From Cryptomeria japonica (taxonomy: Eukaryota > Streptophyta > Pinopsida > Cupressales > Cupressaceae), in NCBI RefSeq assembly GCF_030272615.1, contig NC_081407.1, positions 151,737,048 to 151,797,047 on the forward strand: 60,000 nucleotides of DNA, written 5' to 3'. The notes below the pieces were generated by a model. It was not told the DNA's origin. It worked only from the letters and a program-made list of their open reading frames with translations, and searched no databases. Position 1 is the first letter of the stretch, and every line of letters starts with the position of its first letter. The position numbers were made by a program, and so were the translations under genes. This document shows positions 21,993 through 32,816 of the stretch, in pieces.

Positions 21993-22364
21993 TGTTAGAG
22001 TAATTGGGTCTTTACTTGATTAATTAAACATTATTTGTTTAATTCTTTAAGTTTCCAATTATCTTTTTACACTTAAGCTAACATTAGGTGCATATAATTA
22101 ATTATTTTAATTAATTATTATGTACAAACCTAGGGTTTTCCCTTTTTAGGGTTTCTTGACCTATTAGAGGTTATTTTTCTTTTCATTGTATCATCTTTTC
22201 AATATACATTTTTCTGGTGAATTGGAGCTCTCTTTTTTGGAGAATATTTTTCCTGTGTTTTTCTTGTTCTTCAGATTTTGCTTCATTGCTTCTCCTTGTA
22301 ACAGGTTATTCGGCTTGCAGAAGATCTTCAGGCTACTGTGGGGTTGTATTTCTCAACTCCTATA
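21993..22364 (+). repeat. 5' LTR of copia C
   Basis: 372 bp, TGTTAGAG to CTATA. The end is TA rather than the usual CA, fixed by the matching LTR and TSD. A TATA-like AT-rich segment lies near 22,095-22,130. Confidence 0.93.
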
Positions 22365-22376
22365 TGGTATTAGAGC
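22365..22376 (+). other. primer-binding site, copia C
   Basis: TGGTATTAGAGC directly after the LTR, one base from the initiator-Met tRNA site. Confidence 0.85.
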
Positions 22377-23639
22377 TCAGATCTGCAGCTACCTGTTCCT
22401 ATTTTTTTGAGAATTTTGCATTTGAAGCAGATCTGGGGTTTCAGGCATTTTTTGTGTGCTTAGGGTTAAGGTTTTTTTCTTTTTGGAGAACTTTGGGCCT
22501 AAATGGACCTCACCATCGTACTCAGAAGACCCAAAAACCCCTATAGTCATATAAAATTTGTCCAATTTTGACCCTTGAGCATCTGGATGATTTTTTTTCT
22601 CTCCAAGCCAGGCCGTACGGCCTTGGCACACAAATCGAGAAAAAATATTTTTTAACGGCATGCAAGTCGAATTGTTTTTATTTTTTTAAAAAAAAATTTA
22701 CAAAAAAACAATTAAAAAAAACAATTGGAAGGCATGTAAAAAGTTTTAAAAAAAAAAAGGCAAATTTTCTAGGGTACCGGACCTGACAGTCCGGTGCCAT
22801 ACGGAGCTGTCAGGCCGGCCCCACCTGGCGCTCTGACAACAGATCACCTGCTGGCGAATGCTCTTTGGGCCGCTTCCCTCGCCGGTCGCTGCTCCAGCTC
22901 TGGCACTGCAGACCTACGCCCAACCGAACACAACCATCGTCGGCGATCTCCCACTCTTCCCGGCCGCGCTCCGCTCCAGCACCACCTCCGCTCCGCTCCG
23001 CCCCATCACCTCCTCTGCCCGGCCCTAGTGCCACCTCCGCCTGGCCCGAGCCCCACCTCCGCCCGGAGCACCACCAGCCCCTCCTCTCTAGTCCTTTTGA
23101 GAGGGGGTTGGTTTTTTGGGCCTAGATCGTGCATCTGGAGTCAGAATTTGACGAAAGAATAGGCGTTGGAAAGGTGATTCCAAGACGGACCTCATGGTGG
23201 TGGATTTTTTCTCTGGATCTTCTATTTGACTATGTTTTTTACTAGTCAAAGTCAGGCTTCTTTTTTGCACTTCCAGGGCCATAGAATGGGCAAACGGACT
23301 CCGTTTTTCGAAAACGAATAGGCGTTGGAAAGCTCTCAGCATGATCTATTCAGATTTTTGATCTTTTTTCTCATAATTTTCACTAGGTACATGATATATC
23401 AGTTTGAATTTTTTTTGCTTATGCACTACTTCCTTCTCAGTACTATGTACTAGGGTTTGGGTTTCTCCATTGTGGAGGGGTGTTTTTTTTCTCATTTTCT
23501 ATTATTTATATCAGAAATCAGGAACACCTAAACTCTCAAAACCAACAAACCCTTCTGCATCTTCTGCCTATTATGAAAGATCACATAATAAAAACAACCA
23601 ACAAGCAGGTGCAGGTGCAGAGTTCTTTTCTTTGTTCTC
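22377..23639 (+). other. copia C leader with GC-rich island
   Basis: A leader of 1.26 kb between PBS and gag. 22,776-23,100 is strikingly GC- and CpG-rich compared with its AT-rich surroundings, opens with a hairpin (22,774-22,797, stem GGTACCGGAC against GTCCGGTGCC), and could encode a Pro/Arg/Ser-rich peptide, which I regard as a by-product of composition. A phrase of about 15 bases, AATAGGCGTTGGAAA, occurs twice (near 23,158 and 23,318). It could be captured foreign sequence or a structured leader. Confidence 0.6.
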
Positions 23640-26600
23640 ATGGCAGATCCTTCAGTTGAGTTGTTGACTTCACATAACTATCACACCTAGAAGCCCCGCA
23701 TCACAAGGCTTCTCAGGTCATGAGGGTTGTGGGCTACATTGGATGAGGTTCAGCCAAACCTTCACCATCTTTATGAGGTTCTTATGTACCAGAACAAGCT
23801 GGATGAGGCCATGGGTTTGATCGCTTTGCATGTCTCTGACAGTCTTCTGTTTCACCTTGATGAGTTGCTTACTCCTCAGGATATGTGGTTGAAGTTTGAT
23901 TCTCTCTTCGGGAGGGTCAATGAGATTCGGGCATTACAAATTGAGGTAGAGTTGACTTCATTGTTACCTGATACCTTTCCCACTATTGAGGATTTTTTGA
24001 ACAAATTCAAGACTACCAGATCTGTTCTTCAGGGATGTGGAAAGAACAAGACCGATACAAAGTGCATTCATTTGATTCTTTTGAAGCTTCGGGGTCCTTT
24101 TCAATTTTTTGCCTCTGCTTTCTACTCCACCATGGATGGTTTGGGTACTAATTTCACCATGCCTAGCTTTGATGTCTTTTGTGAGCACTTGTCTCATGAG
24201 CAGTCTCATCTTTCTCAGTTGGATACGCTCTCAGGCTCCAAGAACAAAGCATTGGTTGCTCAATCCTCTAAGGAGAAGGACAAATAGAAGCAGAAACCGA
24301 AGCAGAAAAAGCTTTCTGCAGGTAGTGAGAATTCCTCCAAGCCTGCTCCTAAGTCTGATTCAAAACCAATTCCTCCCAAACAAGGGAAATCTTCACAGTC
24401 CGGTGAGTCTTCCTCCAAGACTAAGAAGAAATCATCAGACACTTGCAGTTTTTGTGGAAAGGATGGACATCCAGTTTCCAGGTGTTGGAAACGATTAGAG
24501 GCTTTAGAGGAAGCCATGCAGCAGCATCACATTTCCTCACCTCAAGCGTCTTCTCCTTCCATAGGGAAAGGTCATGCTCTCACTGCTAGAGCTTCGACCT
24601 CTGGGTCCACTTGGATTCTAGATTCTGGTGCTTCTCACCATATGACACACACTCAGCAGTTGATTACTTTTGTTGCCTCTTGTGGTATTTCATAGATTGC
24701 ACTGGGTGACTCAATTCAGCTTTCCATCTTGGGTTCAGGTTCCGTCTCTTTTGATGGGGGTACTCTATAGGATGTTCTGGTTGTCCCTGACATCTCAACG
24801 AACCTCCTGTCCATTTATCAGATTTGCCACTCTGGCTCTGGTAAGATAGTTGAGTTCTCACCACATGATGTGGTTATTCGGGACCTCCATGACCCTGATT
24901 TGGTTGTGGCTTCTGGTAGTGTGGATTCTGCATCTCGTCTCTATAGATTTGATGAATTTGAGCCCTCCTCGGGTATAGGTTCATCTCTCATAGCACATGC
25001 AGATTTAGTGAGTAAGCTTTGGCATGAGCGATTGGGCCATGTCAATTACAGATATCTTCAGTAGATGAGTACACAGGCACTTGTTCTTGGGCTCCCACAA
25101 ATTTCCTGCACTGATGGTGTTTGTCATGGTTGTGTTCTTGGCAAGCATCACAGAGATCCCTTTCTGAAGGGGAGAGCCTCTCGTGCTTTGGCACCCTTGG
25201 AGTTGATTCACAGTGATCTCATGTCATTTCCCACTCCTTTTTCAGGGGCCAAGTATGTACTCACGTTTATTGATGACTTCTCTAGACGCACATGGGTGTA
25301 CTTTCTTAAGTACAAGTCTGATGTCTTTGATTCATTTTGAATCTTCAAGACATTTGTCAAGAAGCAGTTTGGCTGTTATATTTGGCGGATACGTACAGAT
25401 CATGGGGGGGAGTATGTGAATAAGGCTTTCAGAGATTTTTGCACTGAGCATGGTTTGCAGCATCAGTTTACTGTTCCCTACACCCCTCAGCAGAATGGTG
25501 TCGCTGAACGCAAGAACAAAACTTTACGGGAGATGGAGAATTGTATGATTCAGTCTAGGTCCATGGATTCATCTTTTTGGGCTGAGGCAATCAATTGTGC
25601 CAACTATATTCAGAATCGGATGCCTCATAAGGCTATTCGACATATGACTCCTGAGGAGGCTTGGTCTCATGACAAGCCTGATGTTTCCTTTTTTCGGGTA
25701 TTTGGTAGTGAGGCATGGGCCTTTATTCCTGATGCTCAGAGGAAAGCCATGGAGCAAAAGAGCTGACCACTCATTTTTGTTAGCTACTATGAGGATGTTA
25801 AGGTGTACAGGTTGTTTGATCCTGATTCCAGAGAGGTCCTATTTCGACGGGATGTTCAGTTTGATGAGTGTCTTCCCACAGTGGATACCCCAACTCCAGT
25901 GTCTACTCCTCTACCTACTCCGGCCACTGTACCACTTCAGGATCTTTTTGAGGATGATTCTGATGATGGTGTTGATGATCCACCATCCCCACCTCCACCA
26001 TCCCCACCTCCACCTGCTCCACCTCAACTGCCCAAGTGGGCTCTCCTTACTATTGCAGCGGCAGGTCCTCTGGCTGGTGACCCTTCACATACTTGTTGCA
26101 CTCATTCTCACACAGTGGGTTCTAGTCTTTTGAGTCATGCTATTTCAGATGATCCTCAGAAGTTTTCAGAGGTGATAGGTCACCTTGAGTGGGATTGCGC
26201 TATGGAAGAGGAGTATTCTTCTTTGATGAGGAATCATACATGGGATCTCTGTCCTCTTCCTAAGGGTAGAAAGATGGTTAGGTGTCGCTGGTTGTATCGC
26301 ACTATATATGCTGTTGATGGTTCAATTGATAAGTACAAGGCACGTCTTGTTGCGAAGGGTTTTCCACAAGTTGAGGGTATTGATTACTCCGAGACATTTG
26401 CCCCTGTAGCCAAGATGAATTCCATTCGCTTTGTATTCTCTCCTGCAGCCTCTCGGCGTTGGCCTGTTTTTCAGATGGATGTGAAGAGTGCCTTCTTGCA
26501 TGGGGATCTACAGGAGGAAATCTACATGGAACAACCTCAGGGATTTGTGCAGGATAGTTCTTTGGTTTGTAGACTTCGGCATTCATTGTATGGTCTCAAA

Positions 26601-27686
26601 CAGGCCCCTCGGGCTTGGTATGAGAAGATGGACTCTTTCTTGCTCTCCATTGGGTTCTCCCACAGTCATTCTGATCACACCGTCTACATTCAACTTCTTG
26701 AGGGTGACATTTTGGTTCTTGTGCTAAATGTTGATGATCTTCTCATCACGGGTAGCTCATCCTCTATGATTCAGCATATTCAGTGTGCCTTGATGGATCA
26801 GTTTGAGATGACAGATCTCGGTCTCTTGCACTATTTCCTTGGTCTTCAGGTGATTAAGTCTTTTGATGGGATCTCTCTCTACCAGCAGAAGTATGATCTT
26901 GACATGCTTCAGCGCTTCGGCATGCTTGATTGCAAGCTTTCTCCCACACCATTTCAGTCAGGGGTTGTTTTGACCACAGCTTGTCCCACTCCTTCAGCCG
27001 ATTCTACACTTTACAGGCAGTTGGTTGGCAGTTTGTTGTACCTGACTCACACCCATCCTGATATTTCCTTTGCAGTTGGTCATGTCTCTCGCTTCTCCCA
27101 TGATCCTCATGAGAGTCATTAGCAAGTTGCCAAATGTATTTTGAGGTACATTCAGGGCACTAGTTCTCATGGCATTCATTATATATCAGGGGAACCACAC
27201 ATTGTTGGCTACACTGACTTAGATTGGGCTGGTGATGTCACTGATCGGAAGTCTACTTCCAGTTTTGTTTTCTGTCTTGGCTCTGGTCCTATCACATGGT
27301 CTTGCAAGAAGCAGACTGCTCATGCATTATCATCTATTGAGGCTGAGTACCGCTCTGTTGTGCTCGCTAGTCAGGAGATCTTATGGCTTCGATAGTTGAT
27401 GACTGAGTTTGGTTTTCCTTTTGATAGTCCCACTGTTCTTTGGTGTGACAATCAAAGTGCTATTCATATTTCCCGCAACCCGGTAGAGCATCAGTGGACG
27501 AAGCACATTGAGCTTCACATGCATTTCATCCGTCAGTTGATTCAGGATGGTGTTCTCATTCTAGAGTACATTCCCACTTCTGAGCAGGTTGCAGACATCT
27601 TCACGAAACCTTTTGCATCGCCGTGCTATCTTCAGTTGCGCTCTATGCTTAGGGTGAAGGAAGTTGTCCTTAGGGGGTCTTTATGA
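23640..27686 (+). pseudogene. copia C gag-pol (single frame, ten in-frame stops)
   Basis: One frame runs from ATG 23,640 to TGA 27,684-27,686, about 1,350 codons. Domains in order: Gag with knuckle CSFCGKDGHPVSRC (about 24,441); protease WILDSGASHHMT (about 24,610); pre-integrase LWHERLGHVNY (25,017); integrase core with Asp in HSDL, Asp in RTDHGGEY and Glu in NGVAERKN (25,200-25,760); a Pro-rich hinge (about 25,980); RT with FQMDVKSAFLHGDL and NVDD (26,170-26,900); RNase H ending EQVADIFTKPF (27,180-27,640). In-frame stops: 23,688, 23,721, 24,285, 24,693, 24,768, 25,062, 25,338, 25,764, 27,120, 27,393. Each fits a CAG, CGA or TGG codon changed by one transition. The RT box has Asn where Tyr is usual. 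Confidence 0.93.
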
Positions 27687-27887
27687 GGCCTTCCTTCCTT
27701 CTTCTTCTTTCAACATGTTCTTTTATCTCTTTTGGAGAGGAGTTTCTTCCCACTGGGTTTTCTCCTTTGTCTCCATTTCATAGAGATTTCATTGTATTTG
27801 GGTACCTGATTAGGCCTTGTTGCCGGGACCCATCTTTCATGCTTTCAGTAGTTGTTCTAGGTTTTAGTTTCTTCCTAAGTCTAGCTT

Positions 27888-27897
27888 AAGGGGGGGG
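27888..27897 (+). other. polypurine tract, copia C
   Basis: AAGGGGGGGG directly before the 3' LTR. Confidence 0.85.
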
Positions 27898-28269
27898 TGT
27901 TAGAGTAATTGGGTCTTTACTTGATTAATTAAACATTATTTGTTTAATTCTTTAAGTTTCCAATTATCTTTTTACACTTAAGCTAACATTAGGTGCATAT
28001 AATTAATTATTTTAATTAATTATTATGTGCAAACCTAGGGTTTTCCCTTTTTAGGGTTTCTTGACCTATTAGAGGTTATTTTTCTTTTCATTGTATCATC
28101 TTTTCAATATACATTTTTCTGGTGAATTGGAGCTCTCTTTTTTGGAGAATATTTTTCCTGTGTTTTTCTTGTTCTTCAGATTTTGCTTCATTGCTTCTCC
28201 TTGTAACAGATTATTCGGCTTGCAGAAGATCTTCAGGCTACTGTGGGGTTGTATTTCTCAACTCCTATA
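27898..28269 (+). repeat. 3' LTR of copia C
   Basis: 372 bp. Differs from the 5' LTR at two positions, near 28,029 and 28,210 (G here for A, and A here for G). Confidence 0.93.
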
Positions 28270-28274
28270 CCTAT

Positions 28275-28930
28275 GACATTCCCCCAGCCACATTTTACAT
28301 GACACCACTGAGTTATCAAGTATGTATGCATTAAATAATTAAACTATTACATGTGAATAGTCAACATTATATGATTGATTTTTTCATAAGTCACTTGGAT
28401 GTCAAATAGTTTGGTGCTGGACCTTGGACATTGACACCCCATAGTGAAGTTCATCAAGGCACTTACACCAAGGCAACCTTTATTCATTATTAGTTTTTTA
28501 AAATAATTTTAGGTAGTTTTGATAATTGAATAATAGTTGTTTCATTTTCAATTGTTGACATTAGATACTCCTCCTAATGTTCGTATTGTACATTGGATCA
28601 TGGTGTTGCTACAATAGTAGCAAGTTCAGAAGCTTTGACAAAGGTATGAGACATATTACTAAATTTCACATGTTCTTTTAATGGTGATCTTAATTGAATA
28701 TTATGATGATACTATTTTTGTATTTTAATTGCTATCTTAACACTTGTTGCAGGGTCTTGTCACTCCTGAGCGTGAACATGCCCCAGTTGTATATGAACAG
28801 TGTGATAATATGTTTGTGGTAAGTAAATGTTCTATTATATGTCATTCTACAAATCATTTTTTATATATATTATGCATTGATTTCTATACTTTTGATTGTA
28901 TCACTTGGAGCTACAAAGAAGTCTAGATAG
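28275..28930 (+). pseudogene. unrecognised intron-containing gene, right exons
   Basis: After copia C the split exon continues in frame (DIPPATFYMTPLSYQ) to a GTATGT donor at 28,320. Further exon-like pieces follow: from 28,410 (FGAGPWTLTPHSEVHQG), 28,565-28,643 (before GTATGAG) and 28,753-28,818 (after TTGCAG, before GTAAGT; GLVTPEREHAPVVYE). Four splice-like junctions flanking open sequence are hard to explain by chance. The 28,565 piece needs a one-base shift to stay open, and the donor after the 28,410 piece is unclear. Function unknown. Confidence 0.4.
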
Positions 28931-29430
28931 GAGGACTAGTGAGCACATTCAAAAGACGCCATCACATAAATTTCCATCCCCATGACAGTCGACGACAACT
29001 TATGATCTATTTCCTTGTGATAGTAGGAAATCAGTAGACTAGGGGCCTTTGTTGTATGCCTATATGACATTTTTGAGCATATGTTTTGTATTTTGTATGT
29101 GTGACATTTGTCCATATGACTATTGGATGACTTACATCATTGTATTGGATATAAATGTTATACTCTTATCAACATTGACCTTTGTGTGACTTTATGACTT
29201 TTTTGGGTTAATGCAAATCACATTACAACTATTATCCATAATCACAAATATACATTTGATGGCTGAAATTGTAAAGGGGAAAATTTGATTTGGCAATTTG
29301 CAACATAGAAGGAGAAATCACCAAATCAATTTTCACTTTTAGGGGAGATTTCCTTTACATTCAAAAGAGGGAAGAATCCACTAGATTCAATCACAAATAA
29401 GATAAGGATTGAATACTAAGTGGATTGATT
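28931..29430. other. unassigned AT-rich stretch
   Basis: No coding similarity. May be the 3' untranslated part of the unrecognised unit and the end of the neighbouring LTR; the boundary between them is not visible. Confidence 0.3.
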
Positions 29431-30466
29431 GATTATGATGTTTTTTTCCTCTTTTGTAAGTTGAAATGTTGATTTAGGGTAAAGTGCTGAAATTGAAGAC
29501 AAAACTAAGAAAATACTAAGCTACAGGTTTGGGGTTTAGTCGTGCACCTAGATCTAAGAAATATAAGCTGATTCAGATCTGCCTTGCAAAAATGCATGAA
29601 AAAGCAGGGACCGTGGCATTGCCTCTCGGTCCTCCAAATATTTCGCGCATCGAAAAGGGTTCTTCCGCCTCTGTGTCTAAAGCTTACTTTCATAAGTACA
29701 GTTGTGCACTTGTTTCCTACACACAAAAAGAAAGGGGAATAGGTTGGGAATAGGGGCTTGCCTTTGGTCAAACCCCAGTTTTGGAATTAACCATGAAATT
29801 GAGATAAATGTAATTAAAATGATTGAAAGGAAATATTCTCCTTTTGAGGGAGATGTTGAATTATGACTAAAAATGAAATGATTATACCTCCTTGTGAAGT
29901 TTTGCTTGCCCTCACATGGAATTAGGGTTTTATGAAATAGGATGTTGATCTCCACTTCAATGCTTGATCCTTGACTTTATTTTTGCTCCAAGGCTTGAAG
30001 GAAGACTGAAAATGCTCAATTGCTCTTGAATGCTTGAATGCTTGATCACTTGGTGCTTGAATGATTCTCAATTCTTGTGGATGCGTGTGGATGTTCAAAT
30101 GAGAGGGGAAATCCTCTTTATATACTTGACTGTCAAGTTAATTGACTGATTTTCTGACATGAGACGATACAAAGGTAAAAATCCCACTCAAATTTGAAAT
30201 AGGAAAAAAGGGTTTAAATTGAGCCCCTTTTAGGGAGGACCATGGTGCCATGCCCTAGTCTTGGTGAGGACCAAGGCGCCATGCCTTGGTCCTGCCCTAT
30301 TTTAGGCCAAGATCAAGGTGCAAGATAAGGGCAAAATAAAGGTTTTTGGCATTTGTGATACGTATGAGTATAATCAGGTCTTCAATTAGGCCAAGGGGCA
30401 CAAACACTAAGGTGAAGACCCAAATGCGGTCAAAAATTGCAAGGGGTACAATTATAGGATGCTACA
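29430..30466 (-). repeat. 3' LTR of Tat-type element
   Basis: Starts TGTAGCATCC at 30,466 on the minus strand; the end near 29,430 is a guess. It holds a TATA box (TATATAAAGAGG on the minus strand, near 30,113-30,126) and a perfect 11-bp inverted repeat at 30,267-30,277 and 30,283-30,293 around a 5-base loop. Confidence 0.55.
30113..30126 (-). promoter_or_regulatory. TATA box of Tat-type LTR
   Basis: The minus strand reads TATATAAAGAGG about 345 bp into the LTR, followed by a CA-rich transcribed-looking region. Confidence 0.55.
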
Positions 30467-31250
30467 TTTAGAACCCAATTTAGCAGAAGTATGAAGCCAA
30501 TCATACTCTCGGTAAAGTACAAAGGGTTCATTTTGAAAATTCTTTCACCAAGTCATTAAGGAGGCAAGATACACCAAGCCCCCAGTGGACTTTAGGATCT
30601 CACAACTTCAGTGAAAAGGTAAAAGGGAAGATCATGAGAGACGGAAAGAGAGAACCATCACTACAACTAGTAAGGTTCTCTTACTATGAGTCATGAAAAG
30701 AAAAATACCAAAAATTACAAAGCAAAAGACAAAGTTCGCTAAGTAACTTTAAGTATCAAGATATGCAAGAGAGAGAATCATTGAGCGGAGTGTATGCCCC
30801 CACATTAAAGCGATAGCGCACGCCTTATCGAAAGAAATTGCAAGTTAAGGTAGGATATACCCAAAAAAATAATCACCCTATAACAATAATTTAGCCCCCA
30901 AGAGAGGACAAATCAAAAGATAATGATCATAAAATGCAAAGCATGAGGTGGTTTTACCTAACTTTGGAGTCAGTATGCTTTTTATGTTAACTCATGTATA
31001 TCATGTGTATATATTATGCATAAAATTATCCTCATCCACCAAAGAAAGGAAACTGCCATGGAATAAGGGAACAAATGTGTCTTTGGAGTCAACATGAAGA
31101 GACCAAAAGAGAAATCAATGCTTGGCATCATCCTCAAGTAGAAAACACTAGGGAAAATAGAAGAATGGAGAGATAAATAGAAGAATGTCACAAACAAGCA
31201 AGAGAGGAGAGAGAGAGAGAATCTATAGTGCTAATGAAGCTAATCAAGCA
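30467..31250 (-). other. 3' untranslated part of Tat-type element
   Basis: No coding sequence recognised. Contains a short GA-repeat near 31,203-31,221. This is where RT, RNase H and integrase would be expected in a complete element. Confidence 0.45.
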
Positions 31251-31259
31251 TGTCATCTG

Positions 31260-32152
31260 CCCCTCGATATTTCTTGTCATTTTTTCAAGAAGGTGGACAA
31301 CACGCAAGAGGAGTGACATTGACCACAATAGATGGAGCTATGACAAGGACCATTCTCTAATGATGGATCATTTTGTTCATTACTAGGAGCTAGGATTAAT
31401 GCTTTTGAAAATTTCTTAGATAAATTATTGTCAACATCAACATATTCATATTCATCGTCATAAATAACATTTTCATCATTAACAACATTCTCACCTATTT
31501 CTTCATCAAGATTAATAAAAATAGGATCTCTAATAGGAATAGAACTTGAACCAACATTTGTCTTAAAAAATTTGCGTCTTGGAGAATTAGGTTGAACATC
31601 CTCATTAGGATAAAATGGAATTATGTCAATAGTAGTTGTATTGGGAGAAGAAATGGGTTGGGAAGAAATTTCATGAGCTATAGCACGACATCTCCATCAA
31701 TGTTCTCTCACACAACAGTTTTATTTAGTTTTAGCTGAAGGTTGTGAAGGTTTAGGTTCATTAGGTATAGGTGTGTTTTCTTCTTTTAAGGAAGGATGAA
31801 TGGGTTGAGATCTTTTAGGTTGAACAATAGGAGAGGTCGGTCGCTTCTCTTTGTAAGATGTAGGAGGTGGAACCACACCATATAAAGGAGAAATGGGAGG
31901 TGTAGGGAGGAGACCGCGTCCATCATGAGGAGGAGGAATAGGTCTACGCTTAGGAGGAAGAGCTTGACACTTGGGAGGAGGAGAATTTCTATCCTTGGGA
32001 GGAAGAAAGGACTCATCCATAGATTCCTCTTTGGGAAGAAGATTATTTCTTTCCTTGGGAGGAAGAATAATCTTATCCTCAAGAAGAGGTATATGATCAT
32101 CATGAGGAATGATAAGTGTTGTATTTATAGGTTTACTCAATGACAAAATCAT
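31260..32152 (-). pseudogene. protease-pol linker of Tat-type element
   Basis: Two low-complexity coding pieces. 32,152-31,721 is open for 143 codons and is rich in Pro and Lys with repeated LPPK units (ILPPKERNNLLPKEES). After a stop, about 31,690-31,270 is open and acidic (DENVIYDDEYEYVDVDNN). Such linkers separate protease and RT in Tat-type elements. The acidic piece ends in a stop, and no RT follows. Confidence 0.55.
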
Positions 32153-32153
32153 C

Positions 32154-32700
32154 TCATTTTTTCATTTTGGATGATTTAAAGAGAGAATCACTTCTAGGTT
32201 GAAGAGGTTGGAATTGTTCAAACCAAAAATAATCAAGATGAACATCTTCATGCCTCACCATAGGTTGATGTATGCTATGATTAACAGTTATGATTTTATC
32301 ATTATGAGGAAATTTCAAACACTTATGAACAGTAGAAGTGATCGCTTTCATGGAAGAGAGCTAAGGATGTACCAACTTCACATAAAAGTAATCAGATGTA
32401 GGAATGATAGCAAATTTAACATCTAAGCATTTAGTGCCAACATTAATAGGAAGCGTGATAGAACTAATAACATGACAAGAGAAGCCATCAAAAAATTTAA
32501 ATACCACATCGGTATCATCATATATCACTTAATGCAATTGCAAAGTATAAAAAAATTCTCCGGTTATCACAATAAGCACTCCTCGATAAGGTATTCTTTT
32601 AATTTTTGCAGTTATATATAATTGGAGATCAGGTGCTTCAATAGTCTCGCTAGGATAAAATGTAATGCACAAGTCCTTAGGAGGTTCTTTTTAATCTATA
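32154..32700 (-). pseudogene. protease remnant of Tat-type element
   Basis: The minus strand encodes, with stops, the segments before and after the catalytic loop: YPSETIEAPDLQLYI, then FAIIPTSDYF, SSMKAITSTVHKCLKFPHN and HSIHQP. The central loop with the catalytic Asp is not recognisable, so the domain is probably internally damaged. The last piece (32,351-32,154) is open. Confidence 0.6.
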
Positions 32701-32816
32701 AGGTTCACCACATTATTAGACTCAAGGACAACATCATTAGGAGAGAAGGCAAGATGATCAATCTCAATCTCATTAGAGGAATGGGAAGGTAAAGGATCAA
32801 TGAAAATTTGAAAGTT

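Larger units (their letters stand above)
21993..28269 (+). mobile_element. copia C: complete young Ty1/copia element, TSD CCTAT
   Basis: LTRs at 21,993-22,364 and 27,898-28,269 (372 bp each) differ at only two sites that I can see, both A/G. Perfect target duplication CCTAT at 21,988-21,992 and 28,270-28,274. PBS, a long leader, one gag-pol frame and PPT are all present on the plus strand. Despite the young LTRs, the gag-pol frame carries ten in-frame stops and no frameshift. It split an exon of the unrecognised gene, whose frame is restored when it is removed. Confidence 0.95.

Noticed and set aside
22794-23162. Pro/Arg-rich ORF in the copia C leader
   Set aside because: All frames are open because of the GC-rich composition; no domain or codon signature sets this one apart.
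20466-29485. TTTAGGGTAA...GTGC occurring at both about 20,465 and 29,472 as ends of a DNA transposon
   Set aside because: The two are direct, not inverted, and similarity fades after about 15 bases; no target duplication was found.
29529-29753. Plus-strand ORF of 74 codons and its minus-strand shadow at 29,505-29,771
   Set aside because: Lies in probable LTR sequence; no domain seen.
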